NCBI RefSeq assembly: GCF_900114745.1
Contig: NZ_FOUB01000006.1
Span: 62,001-126,000, forward strand
Reading direction: 5' to 3'
DNA: 64,000 nucleotides
Source of the DNA: Nitrosomonas communis
Lineage (GTDB): Bacteria; Pseudomonadota; Gammaproteobacteria; Burkholderiales; Nitrosomonadaceae
The stretch's first letter is position 1. The number at the start of each line of letters is the position of its first letter. A model generated the notes under the pieces. It did not search any database. It was not told the origin of the DNA and saw only the letters and a program-made list of their open reading frames with translations. The translations under genes were made by a program, and so were the position numbers. Positions 57,592 to 64,000 of the stretch are shown here, piece after piece.

Positions 57592-57656
57592 AACACGCAA
57601 AATATCAATATTATAGCGATAGCTATTCCGAACGATGGATCCGTGACAGTGGACCA

Positions 57657-58241
57657 TTATGGATTGCTGGCCATATTTTCGAGGTATTCTACCCTTACTT
57701 CGGTAAGGCCATGCAAACCAATCTTTTTAGCTGCACCATGTGATAGATCAATTAATCTGTTTCTTTTAAAAGGGCCGCGATCATTGACAATGACATCTAC
57801 AGCACGTCCATTACGAAGATTGGTAACTCTTACTTTGGTGGGCAAGGGGAGAGTTCTATGTGCAGCAGTTAATCCTTGCGGGTTAAAACGTGTACCCATT
57901 GCAGTTCGATTACCCGATTCCTTGCCATACCATGAAGCAATTCCTTTCTCACGATAACCTACCGCTGAGGATATTGGATAATATGTCTTGCCTCCTACTT
58001 TGTAGGGTCTATTGTACGGTGCATTTTGCTTGCTACGAGATAAGGATGAGGTGGAAGTTTTGGTAGGAATAGAACAGCCACTGAATAAAAAAGCGAACAG
58101 CAATATCAATATGCCGGTAGTACTTGAAAGCGGTAAATTGATAGTCGTTCTTCGCAATTTTATAAATTTGATCGCATATAGTTTATATACCGGAATTATT
58201 TTTGTTTTAAATAGAGTGAATCTTGATTCTATTATCGTCAT
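57657..58241 (-). CDS. rlpA: RlpA-like septal ring lipoprotein / lytic transglycosylase
   Basis: Outer-membrane lipoprotein of the RlpA family, which cleaves denuded glycan strands at the septum. About 194 residues. A hydrophobic stretch ends in the lipobox LFSGC, the substrate type for Lgt. The double-psi beta-barrel follows (GIASWYGKESGNRTAMGTRF, then HRTLPLPTKVRVTNLRNGRA and VNDRGPFKRNRLIDLSHGAA), with catalytic Glu and Asp. No C-terminal SPOR domain is present, unlike the long form. The N-terminus before the hydrophobic part is long (about 40 residues), so a later start is possible. Confidence 0.88.
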   Translation of the reverse strand: MTIIESRFTLFKTKIIPVYKLYAIKFIKLRRTTINLPLSSTTGILILLFAFLFSGCSIPTKTSTSSLSRSKQNAPYNRPYKVGGKTYYPISSAVGYREKGIASWYGKESGNRTAMGTRFNPQGLTAAHRTLPLPTKVRVTNLRNGRAVDVIVNDRGPFKRNRLIDLSHGAAKKIGLHGLTEVRVEYLENMASNP

Positions 58242-58471
58242 TATCCACCTTTATGATATTTTTAAGGCTGCTCAATGGTCTTTTAATTTCAGCGAGAGAA
58301 CATTTAGCTCAGATTGAACGTATTAGATTAGCTTTGTTTCAGATTTCACACACTTTCCCAACTAATGAAATCAAATGGTGTAACTTATTCTAATAAGAAA
58401 CACTAAATTTAATATCATACAATCGTTTTTGTTTTGGCCATATATGTTAGAGCTAAATAAATAAGGTAATC

Positions 58472-58878
58472 CCCCGGCTATGCCGGGGGACTATTAAAGG
58501 TTTGACCGTGTGATACGGTCACCGTGATTCTTTTAGCTTGATCAAGAGCTAGGAGAATCAAATGAGAGATTCTCAGAGTTTGGCCCATACGACATGGGAC
58601 TGTAAGTACCATATCGTATTTATTCCGAAAAGAAGGAAGAAAGTGATATTCGGAATGATACGAAAACACTTGGGAGGTGAAAATTTTTGGGCACGTGGTT
58701 ATTTTATATCCACGGTAGGATTAGATGAAGAGATGGTCAGAGAATATATCCAGCACCAAGAGAAAGAGGATGAGCACTATGATCAGCTCAAGCTTGGTAT
58801 GTGATACCACCTTTAGGTGGCTCCAATTCTTGCCCCTTTGAGGGGCTAACAGTAATAAGCCTCCGGCTTTGCCGGAGG
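58472..58878 (+). mobile_element. IS200/IS605-type element, internally deleted
   Basis: Hairpins sit at both ends: CCCCCGGCTATGCCGGGGG (58472-58490), GACCGTGTGATACGGTC (58504-58520), GCCCCTTTGAGGGGC (58832-58846) and CCTCCGGCTTTGCCGGAGG (58860-58878), as expected of IS200-type imperfect palindromic ends. Between them lies a shortened tnpA. About 400 bp remain of the usual 700. The surrounding stretches 58242-58471 and 58879-59163 hold no gene. Confidence 0.8.
58562..58804 (+). pseudogene. tnpA: TnpA (IS200 Y1 transposase) with in-frame internal deletion
   Basis: An 80-residue frame with a good AGGAG. It begins as IS200 TnpA (SLAHTTWDCKYHIVFIPKRR) up to IRKHLGG, then jumps to the C-terminal part GENFWARGYFISTVGLDEEM and REYIQHQEKEDE. 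About 60 residues are missing, including the HUH motif region needed for metal binding, while the helix with the catalytic Tyr remains. The frame is kept across the deletion, so a product could still be made but should be inactive. Confidence 0.85.
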
Positions 58879-59163
58879 TAATTTAACTTATTGATAGCTG
58901 TACTAGAAGGTCTATACTTAGCCAAAGTTCTTGAAGATTGGATGCTAATGATATAAAAAATAATCAAAATACTCGACTAGGTAATTTAGCATCTTTCGCG
59001 CAGAAGCTGGAGAAAGCTAATTAATAGATGCCATTTTAATAGTATCATTCTAGTCTGCTTGATACAGTCACAGTCAAGAACTGAGCTCGCCTTGTAATCA
59101 GGCAATTAAACCCAATAAACGCTACAATATTCTTTTGATTATCTATCTCGGATTGTAAACCAT

Positions 59164-60277
59164 ATGGAAGCAGAACAACTCAATAGCCTGATTCATCAAC
59201 TCACTGGTCTCAATGATCGGGAAAAAGCATTGCGGAGGTATCTTTGACTTCGATAATAAGAAGTTACGACTGACTGAAGTCACACGACAAGCAGAAGATC
59301 CAGCTGTCTGGATCGATGCGCAGCGGGCTCAGGAGCTAGGGCGCGAGAAGAAAACACTGGAAAGTGTGGTATTAACACTTGAGGCGATTGACAGGCAGTT
59401 ACAGGATGCCGATGAATTACTGCAAATTGCGAAAGAAGAAAATGACGAAGCAACCTTGCAAAGCATCCTATCGGATGTAGCTCAACTTGAGAAGGAAGTG
59501 GCGGATATGGAGTTCCGCCGTATGTTCTCAAATCCTATGGATCCCAGCAATTGTTTTGTCGATATTCAATCTGGTTCAGGGGGTACAGAAGCCCAAGATT
59601 GGGCAGCCATGCTGGAAAGAATGTATTTGCGCTATTGCGAGCGCCGCGGCTTTGGGGTAGAGGTGCTTGAAGAGTCTGTGGGCGATGTTGCAGGGATTAA
59701 AAGCGCTACGCTCAAAGTGACAGGTGATTATGCCTATGGCTATTTACGAACCGAAACAGGGGTACATCGCTTGGTGCGTAAATCACCGTTTGATTCAGGC
59801 AACCGCCGCCATACTTCTTTCGCCAGTGTATTCGTCTATCCGGAAGTTGATGATAGTATCGAGATTGACATCAATCCGGCAGATTTACGTGTTGATACCT
59901 TTCGAGCATCTGGGGCAGGTGGCCAACACATCAATAAGACCGACTCGGCTGTCCGGATTACCCATCTTCCTACCAATATCGTGGTGCAATGTCAAAGTGG
60001 TCGGTCCCAGCATCGGAATAGAGCCGATGCCATGGCCATGCTGAAATCACGCCTCTACGAGGCGGAATTGCGCAAACGTAATGAGACCAAGCAAGCCGTT
60101 GAGGACGCTAAGACTGATATCGCATGGGGCTATCAAATTCGATCTTATGTGCTAGATCAGTCGCGCATTAAGGATTTACGGACTAATGTTGAAATTGGCA
60201 ATACGCAAGCGGTACTTGATGGCGATTTGGATGATTTTATCGAGGCCAGCTTGAAGCAGGGTGGGGATGCTGCCTGA
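59164..60277 (+). CDS. prfB: Peptide chain release factor 2, programmed +1 frameshift
   Basis: Releases peptides at UGA and UAA. Translation starts at ATG 59164 ([16 protein letters not shown]). It reaches an in-frame TGA (59245-59247) after codon 27 and continues after a +1 shift at 59246 with [11 protein letters not shown], giving about 370 residues. The tripeptide SPF ([14 protein letters not shown]) recognises the stop codon and GGQ ([19 protein letters not shown]) catalyses hydrolysis. The coding join is 59164-59244 with 59246-60277. A long stretch without genes follows. Confidence 0.96.
59234..59248 (+). promoter_or_regulatory. prfB recoding site
   Basis: An internal Shine-Dalgarno GGAGG (59234-59238) sits three bases before CTT TGA C (59242-59248), the standard arrangement that makes the ribosome slip +1 when RF2 is scarce. 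This is autogenous control by RF2 level. Confidence 0.93.
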
Positions 60278-60391
60278 TTGGTTTTGTTGAAATATTTTGT
60301 TGAAATAGTGAGATCGATGGGTAATCGTGTGTTTCACAAGCTATATGGTAGGCTGCCTATAATTCAGAGTTTGAGCTTGCCTTAGAAAAGT

Positions 60392-60432
60392 ACAGACCGC
60401 AATCTAGCTTCTATCAGATTGCGGTCTGTTTA
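60392..60432 (+). terminator. Terminator-like hairpin downstream of prfB
   Basis: ACAGACCGCAATCT (60392-60405) pairs perfectly with AGATTGCGGTCTGT (60416-60429), with a 10-nt loop. The following T tract is short (TTTAC), so termination efficiency is uncertain. Confidence 0.6.
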
Positions 60433-60708
60433 CGGAGGAGTATCACATGTTAATTTTTAACTGAGCGATCAGAGATCAAAGAATGGATGCCAATGAGATG
60501 GTTAAACCCATCTGGACCAGATTTAGCGGCGAACCATCCGCTCTTTGACCGATATTTATTATAAATAGAAACAGTTGCTGCTAGATTTCATCTGCCTGAG
60601 CTAGTTACTATTCATAATGGCACAATTCGCAATAAGCTCTCTGCCTGCGAGCGTTATCTCATCCCGACACCAAATAATGCAAGTGCAGTTTCACTTATGT
60701 ATTAAACT

Positions 60709-60737
60709 AGCGGATTCAAGATTGAATCCGCTTTGCT
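60709..60737. terminator. Palindromic hairpin at the 3' side of the RTX gene
   Basis: AGCGGATTCAA (60709-60719) and TTGAATCCGCT (60722-60732) are perfect inverse repeats with a 2-bp centre, followed by TTGCTTTA on the plus strand. It lies 50 bp beyond the stop of the minus-strand CAP/RTX gene and may end transcription from either side. Confidence 0.45.
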
Positions 60738-60782
60738 TTAAATATGAATCCTCCCGCAGCTTTAATTAAAGGTTCAACTTAA

Positions 60783-62066
60783 TCAGCCTACATAAAAATC
60801 TTCATTTGCCAGCGCAAGTCCACCCGTTAGTTGAGCAAATTGTTGGGCGCTAGCGCCACCGATACCGTCGGCATCATAGCTGAGAGCGCCAGTTTGTGTG
60901 TTATAAATGATTCGGTCTGTGCTGTCGTGTGCTTGAGTACCGATGTAAAAAGCTCTAGCGCTGAGAAAGTCTCCGCTGGTCAGGCTGGTAAAAACGCTAT
61001 TCTCCAAATAGATGATATCGTTGTCTGGGGTAAAGTCCGTAATTTTGTCGACAGTACCGTCTAATTCCGTATCAAAAACAAAAATATCTCTGCCCGTTCC
61101 ACCTGTTAAGGTGTCAGCATCTGAGCCGCCCCATAGGATGTCATTGCCGCTGCCGCCATCAATGGTGTCTTTGCCTTCGTATCCATGAAGTTGATCCGAA
61201 CCGCGCAAACCCGAGATGGCATCAGCGCCAGATGTTCCTTCCAGTTCATCTGAGCTCGATGTGCCCGTAATCGTGTTAGGTTGAGGAGTGGAAGTATTCG
61301 TGTTAGGTTGAGAAATGGGTGTAGGCTGCGGAGTGGAAGTGCCGCCACTCAAGACTGGGTCGACTAGATCCTGCTCCACATTCTTGCTGTTGATGCTAAC
61401 TTGATAGGTCGTTGTGGCTATCCCACTACCAGCAAAACTGACAGTATAATTACCAGCAGCAAGCTCCAATTGGTAGCCACCAGCGGGGCTTGTCTGTGTC
61501 GTTGTAATGCTGCCAGTGGTATTATTTTTGGCGGTGACGGTGAGGCTACCTAATCCTTCATTGATATCATAGAACTTATCGCCATCCAGATCATCGAAGG
61601 CGACCCCCACCAAAAAAGGATTGGTTGCTGTTTTGGCAAAATCCTGGGTAATGAAAGCAGCGTCTTCGAAATCGCTGTATGAGCCGACTTCCAGGCCAAT
61701 CCCAATTTCACGGAAATTGTCATTTAAGATATTGGCTTTATGGCCGGGTGAGTTCATCAATGAAATATGCATTTGCTCTACTTCGTCTGCAAAACCGGAC
61801 GGTGAGCGGGCGCTCCTCCAGGCAATATTTTCTCCCCAGGCCCAAGAACCGGAAAAATCGTAATTTGCTGCCTCCATGCGATCGCCTGGATCTGATCCAT
61901 CTATGCCAGTATGAGAAAATGTGTCTGTATCAATCATCCAGCTACTATGATGCTCTGCTGCTGTATTGAGATTGTCATCGAAAGCGAGCGGTTGAGCGCC
62001 AACCTTAGCCCGTTCAGCATTGATGAGTTGTAGCATGTATTGTTCGTAGGCATTAGCTTGTGACAT
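60783..62066 (-). CDS. CAP (SCP/PR-1) domain protein with RTX calcium-binding repeats
   Basis: A 427-residue protein, probably exported by a type I system. Residues about 5-140 are a CAP domain (LINAERAKVGAQPLAFDDNL; AEHHSSWMIDTDTFSHTG; WGENIAWRS; SLMNSPGHKANIL). A small beta domain of SdrD-B/carboxypeptidase-regulatory-like type (about 155-235, DDLDGDKFYDINEG) comes next. A Thr/Pro/Asn linker (240-265) and RTX nonapeptides (GGSGNDILWGGSDADTLTGG, 300-330) follow, with a serralysin-like C-terminus ending DFYVG. No signal peptide is present, which suits a C-terminal secretion signal. No ABC exporter genes are in view. Confidence 0.88.
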   Translation of the reverse strand: MSQANAYEQYMLQLINAERAKVGAQPLAFDDNLNTAAEHHSSWMIDTDTFSHTGIDGSDPGDRMEAANYDFSGSWAWGENIAWRSARSPSGFADEVEQMHISLMNSPGHKANILNDNFREIGIGLEVGSYSDFEDAAFITQDFAKTATNPFLVGVAFDDLDGDKFYDINEGLGSLTVTAKNNTTGSITTTQTSPAGGYQLELAAGNYTVSFAGSGIATTTYQVSINSKNVEQDLVDPVLSGGTSTPQPTPISQPNTNTSTPQPNTITGTSSSDELEGTSGADAISGLRGSDQLHGYEGKDTIDGGSGNDILWGGSDADTLTGGTGRDIFVFDTELDGTVDKITDFTPDNDIIYLENSVFTSLTSGDFLSARAFYIGTQAHDSTDRIIYNTQTGALSYDADGIGGASAQQFAQLTGGLALANEDFYVG

Positions 62067-62366
62067 AAGCGAAGCTCCGGTTTTTGAGTTGGTAGAAATT
62101 GATGCGTGGAACGGCTTTTAAAGAAACGCTGACTTTTTACTTTTTGCGATAAATATTTCCTAAACTGAAAATCTTTTTATTAAGTGAAGGGCGTTGATAA
62201 AAGAAAATTAGAGACGTTGAACGTTTTAAGTCCGGCCATTGATTAATTCCTCTCGCATTGGAATTTATAAAATCTGATTGAAGTATTTTGATGAGCTCTT
62301 CAATTAATAAATGCTATCGGCAATTTTTTTATGCACTTTAGGTAAGAAAGCATAAAGCTTATTTCA
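62067..62366. other. Intergenic region upstream of the RTX gene
   Basis: About 300 AT-rich bases without a supported gene. It presumably holds the promoter of the minus-strand CAP/RTX gene. No repeat of the window's families was found. Confidence 0.4.
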
Positions 62367-62860
62367 GGCTATCCCCGCGGCGCTGCACGTGGGGATGATC
62401 TGCGCGTGATCATTGGGACCATTTATGTCATCAAGAATGGCCTGCAATGAGAGAGTGAGTCCTAAGAGTACGGGCCGCATAAGACGCTGTATAACTGCTT
62501 TGTGCGCTGGAACCGGGTGGGTGTCTTCAACCGTATCTTTGCAGAGCTGGCGGGTAAGGCCGAAGTACCGGATCGACTGATGATTGGCGCTACGCATCTC
62601 AAAGCACGCCGCACAGCAGCTAGCTTGCTAAAAAAGGGAATGCTTCCTACTATATCGGCTGTACAAAAGGCGGCTTGAACTCAAAGTTTCATTTCGTGTG
62701 CGAAGGCAGCGGCAAGCCCGTTGCTCTGCTACTTTCTAAAGGATAGATGAACGGTTACATGTACCCGTCCATGCTGTTGCCGTCCTTGACAAAAGAAAAA
62801 GAACTACTCACGGATCGTGGTTACGAGCCGGCGGGTTCAGAATGGTTTTCTTGAAAAAAT
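62367..62860 (+). pseudogene. IS5-family transposase relic
   Basis: Several frames together read as an IS5-type DDE transposase: GTIYVIKNGLQ, YGPHKTLYNCFVRWNRVGVF, AELAGKAEVPDRLMIGATHL, KARRTAASLLKKG, then in another frame YYIGCTKGGLNSKFHFVCEG and SGKPVALLLSKG, and LTDRGYEP. Stops and frameshifts are many and the N-terminal part is missing. The first catalytic Asp position reads GATHL where active enzymes have DATHL/DSTHL. It marks an accessory segment. Confidence 0.85.
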
Positions 62861-63192
62861 GCAACACTTCTTGCTCAGAATTGGGGAGGCAGGTTGCGAC
62901 TCAAGAAAAATATGCAGAAGAGAATTGGGAAAGAAAGAGGCGGTTTAAATATACCAAACCATTAAAAACGGCTTATTGCAAAGCCTTTGGCTGAAATTAC
63001 GGCGCAATACAAAAACCGCAACACGGGGTGATTATTGCTGCTTCTAAAATAGATGCACACAGCCAGCGAGAAATTGAAGAGTTTTATTAATTGCACTCAA
63101 CGACGATTGGGGCTGTTGTTCGCAAGAACAAGAATTCTTGATTCAGTACCTGACTCCTTCTGTTTGCAAAACTGGCTCTGAGGATGTGGATG
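62861..63192. other. Degenerate sequence between transposase relic and 63-kb gene
   Basis: About 330 bases. A short frame near 62940-63090 reads KYTKPLKTAYCKAFG and, after a stop, VIIAASKIDAHSQREIEEFY, perhaps gene debris of unknown origin. No intact gene is supported. Confidence 0.3.
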
Positions 63193-64000
63193 ATGAAGTT
63201 CGATTTCGATGCCGAGTTGAGAGGCGATGACGGGGCTGTGTTTCTTGCCTATTACGAAGTCCAGCCGCCTAACGTAGGTGGCCAAAAGTCGCTGATCCAC
63301 GTTGCAGTGCCTGCCCAGCACATCACTAAAATGCCACCTGCTAATCCATGCACGCTGTTGGGAAAAAGGGGTGCATTCACGATCAGTATGCAGGAAGTTC
63401 ATTGGCCCCGCTTCCCCGCTTCTTCGCAAAGCACCCTCGGACTGGAAGCCATAGAGCTGCTCCACGTCGAAAGGCTGATAATCTGGCATCCTCCGATGAA
63501 CGCTAGGAGAGAAATTCGCTTCTATCTAGCTCCCATTTCCTACCTGCGATCGGAATCAACCTGTGTTTTCTTGGCGACGGATCCCATACAGAGGATCTTT
63601 TCATACTGGATCTACCGGACCTTGGCGCGACGAGGTTCATTGCGGAGTGGGTGACGATTTACCCCCGAGACGCAGAGATTCCAGGTGCGACGGTGATTGC
63701 CGGTTTTAGTACGGTAGCAGGTTTGCCACCGAACAGTCCAATCGATGTCGACCAAATGGTTGTGAAGTTTAGGAACTCGCTCGAGATCCTGTTCGTTCTG
63801 TTTCGGCAAGCCGTTACCTTGCACGGCTGGATGTACACCAACGATCAGACCATCTCCACCTGGATTAATCCCCTTGAACCGAATGTGACGCAGTCCGCGC
63901 GCGAGGATCGCGGAGACTTTGTCGCCAGGCCTCAAGTCTTCGTGGAGTGCGCGACGCGCTTGGCCCACGCGTATGGAAAAGTCGATGCGAAAACCCGCTC
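63193..64000 (+). pseudogene. Unknown protein gene, frameshifted and cut by the window end
   Basis: ATG 63193 (MKFDFDAELRGDDGAVFLAY), with GAGGA upstream, runs as a plausible coding frame to about 63570 (RREIRFYLAPISYLRSES). The frame plus one base then continues without a stop to the window end (GDGSHTEDLFILDLPDLGAT, then AEWVTIYPRDAEIPGATVIA and QMVVKFRNSLEILFVLFRQA). The two parts read as one protein of more than 265 residues with a single indel near 63570. GC content is clearly higher than in neighbouring sequence, suggesting transfer. No family was recognised. Confidence 0.45.

Larger units (their letters stand above)
60278..60782. other. Intergenic stretch after prfB with two hairpins
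   Basis: About 500 bases with no supported gene. Two hairpins are called separately. The middle (about 60440-60700) may be gene debris but no family was recognised. Confidence 0.4.

Noticed and set aside
63097..63489. 130-codon minus-strand frame opposite the 63-kb gene
   Set aside because: The plus-strand frame has a ribosome-binding site and joins well to a long downstream frame. The minus frame shows no family pattern, though strand choice here remains uncertain.
63612..63968. 118-codon minus-strand frame near the window end
   Set aside because: The plus strand is open to the window edge with more protein-like sequence; this is taken as its shadow.
1..64000. tRNA or rRNA genes
   Set aside because: Intergenic regions were scanned by eye for cloverleaf arms and conserved GTTCGAATC-type sequence and for rRNA motifs; none was convincing.

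Overview
The window looks like a chromosomal segment of a betaproteobacterium of the Nitrosomonas type (ammonia oxidiser), of moderate to low GC with an AT-rich intergenic background. The strongest single clue is a small periplasmic cytochrome at 18.6 kb that resembles the cytochrome c-552 of Nitrosomonas. The gene orders argS-SPOR-dsbA, gmk-rpoZ-spoT and nadD-rsfS-rlmH-maf-rng, together with cyanophycin synthetase, fit that group. The assignment rests on recalled protein similarity and gene order, because no rRNA or tRNA gene lies in the window.

Region by region. 1-8 kb: 5'-truncated cphA, a membrane-anchored secreted protein of unknown function, a frameshifted osmC divergent from a GlxA-type regulator, and ppsA followed by a broken ppsR. 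8.8-13.5 kb is a decayed accessory stretch: an orphan HicA-like toxin gene, a Crp/Fnr-type regulator whose 3' end is tandemly duplicated, two tandem coiled-coil paralogues, and a multiply frameshifted PIN-like nuclease gene. 13.6-40.3 kb is mostly housekeeping: lgt, ilvD, a YyaL-type thioredoxin-domain protein, cytochrome c-552, an msrA pseudogene carrying an inserted repeat, gmk, rpoZ, spoT, the argS operon, folD, aceE-aceF, nadD-rsfS-rlmH-maf-rng, a desaturase, an RluE-type synthase, sixA and rimO. 40.5-48.4 kb: an AHL-lactonase-like hydrolase, ettA, three possible small genes and a thiolase/FadN-like beta-oxidation pair. 48.9-51.7 kb: a His-rich secreted protein, a PepSY protein and a PhoP/PhoQ-like two-component pair. 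52-60.3 kb: ispD-ispF-thpR, tsaB-rimI-udg, lplT, rlpA, an IS200 relic and prfB with its programmed frameshift. 60.8-64 kb is accessory: a CAP/RTX secreted protein, an IS5-type transposase relic and a frameshifted unknown gene cut by the window edge.

The most striking non-coding feature is a family of eight 103-104 bp inverted-repeat elements (MITE-like, terminal repeats about 24 bp) scattered from 19.4 to 57.6 kb in both orientations. One copy interrupts msrA, one supplies the apparent ribosome-binding region of rlmH, and one lies 7 bp from a second, unrelated element family. That second family has two copies, ends beginning GGGC(A/G)CCTCTAAAAATTC, and 4-bp target duplications TTAA and ATGA. 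A third, single 97-bp inverted-repeat element lies at 3.5 kb.

Functionally the intact genes cover central carbon metabolism (ppsA, aceEF), one-carbon metabolism (folD), branched-chain amino acid and isoprenoid synthesis, translation and ribosome maturation (argS, prfB, ettA, rimO, rimI, tsaB, rsfS, rlmH, rng), envelope maintenance (lgt, lplT, rlpA, dsbA, SPOR protein) and stringent control (spoT, rpoZ). The many frameshifts (osmC, ppsR, msrA, PIN gene, 63-kb gene) are read here as pseudogenes, but those with a single-base shift in a homopolymer could also be sequencing errors.
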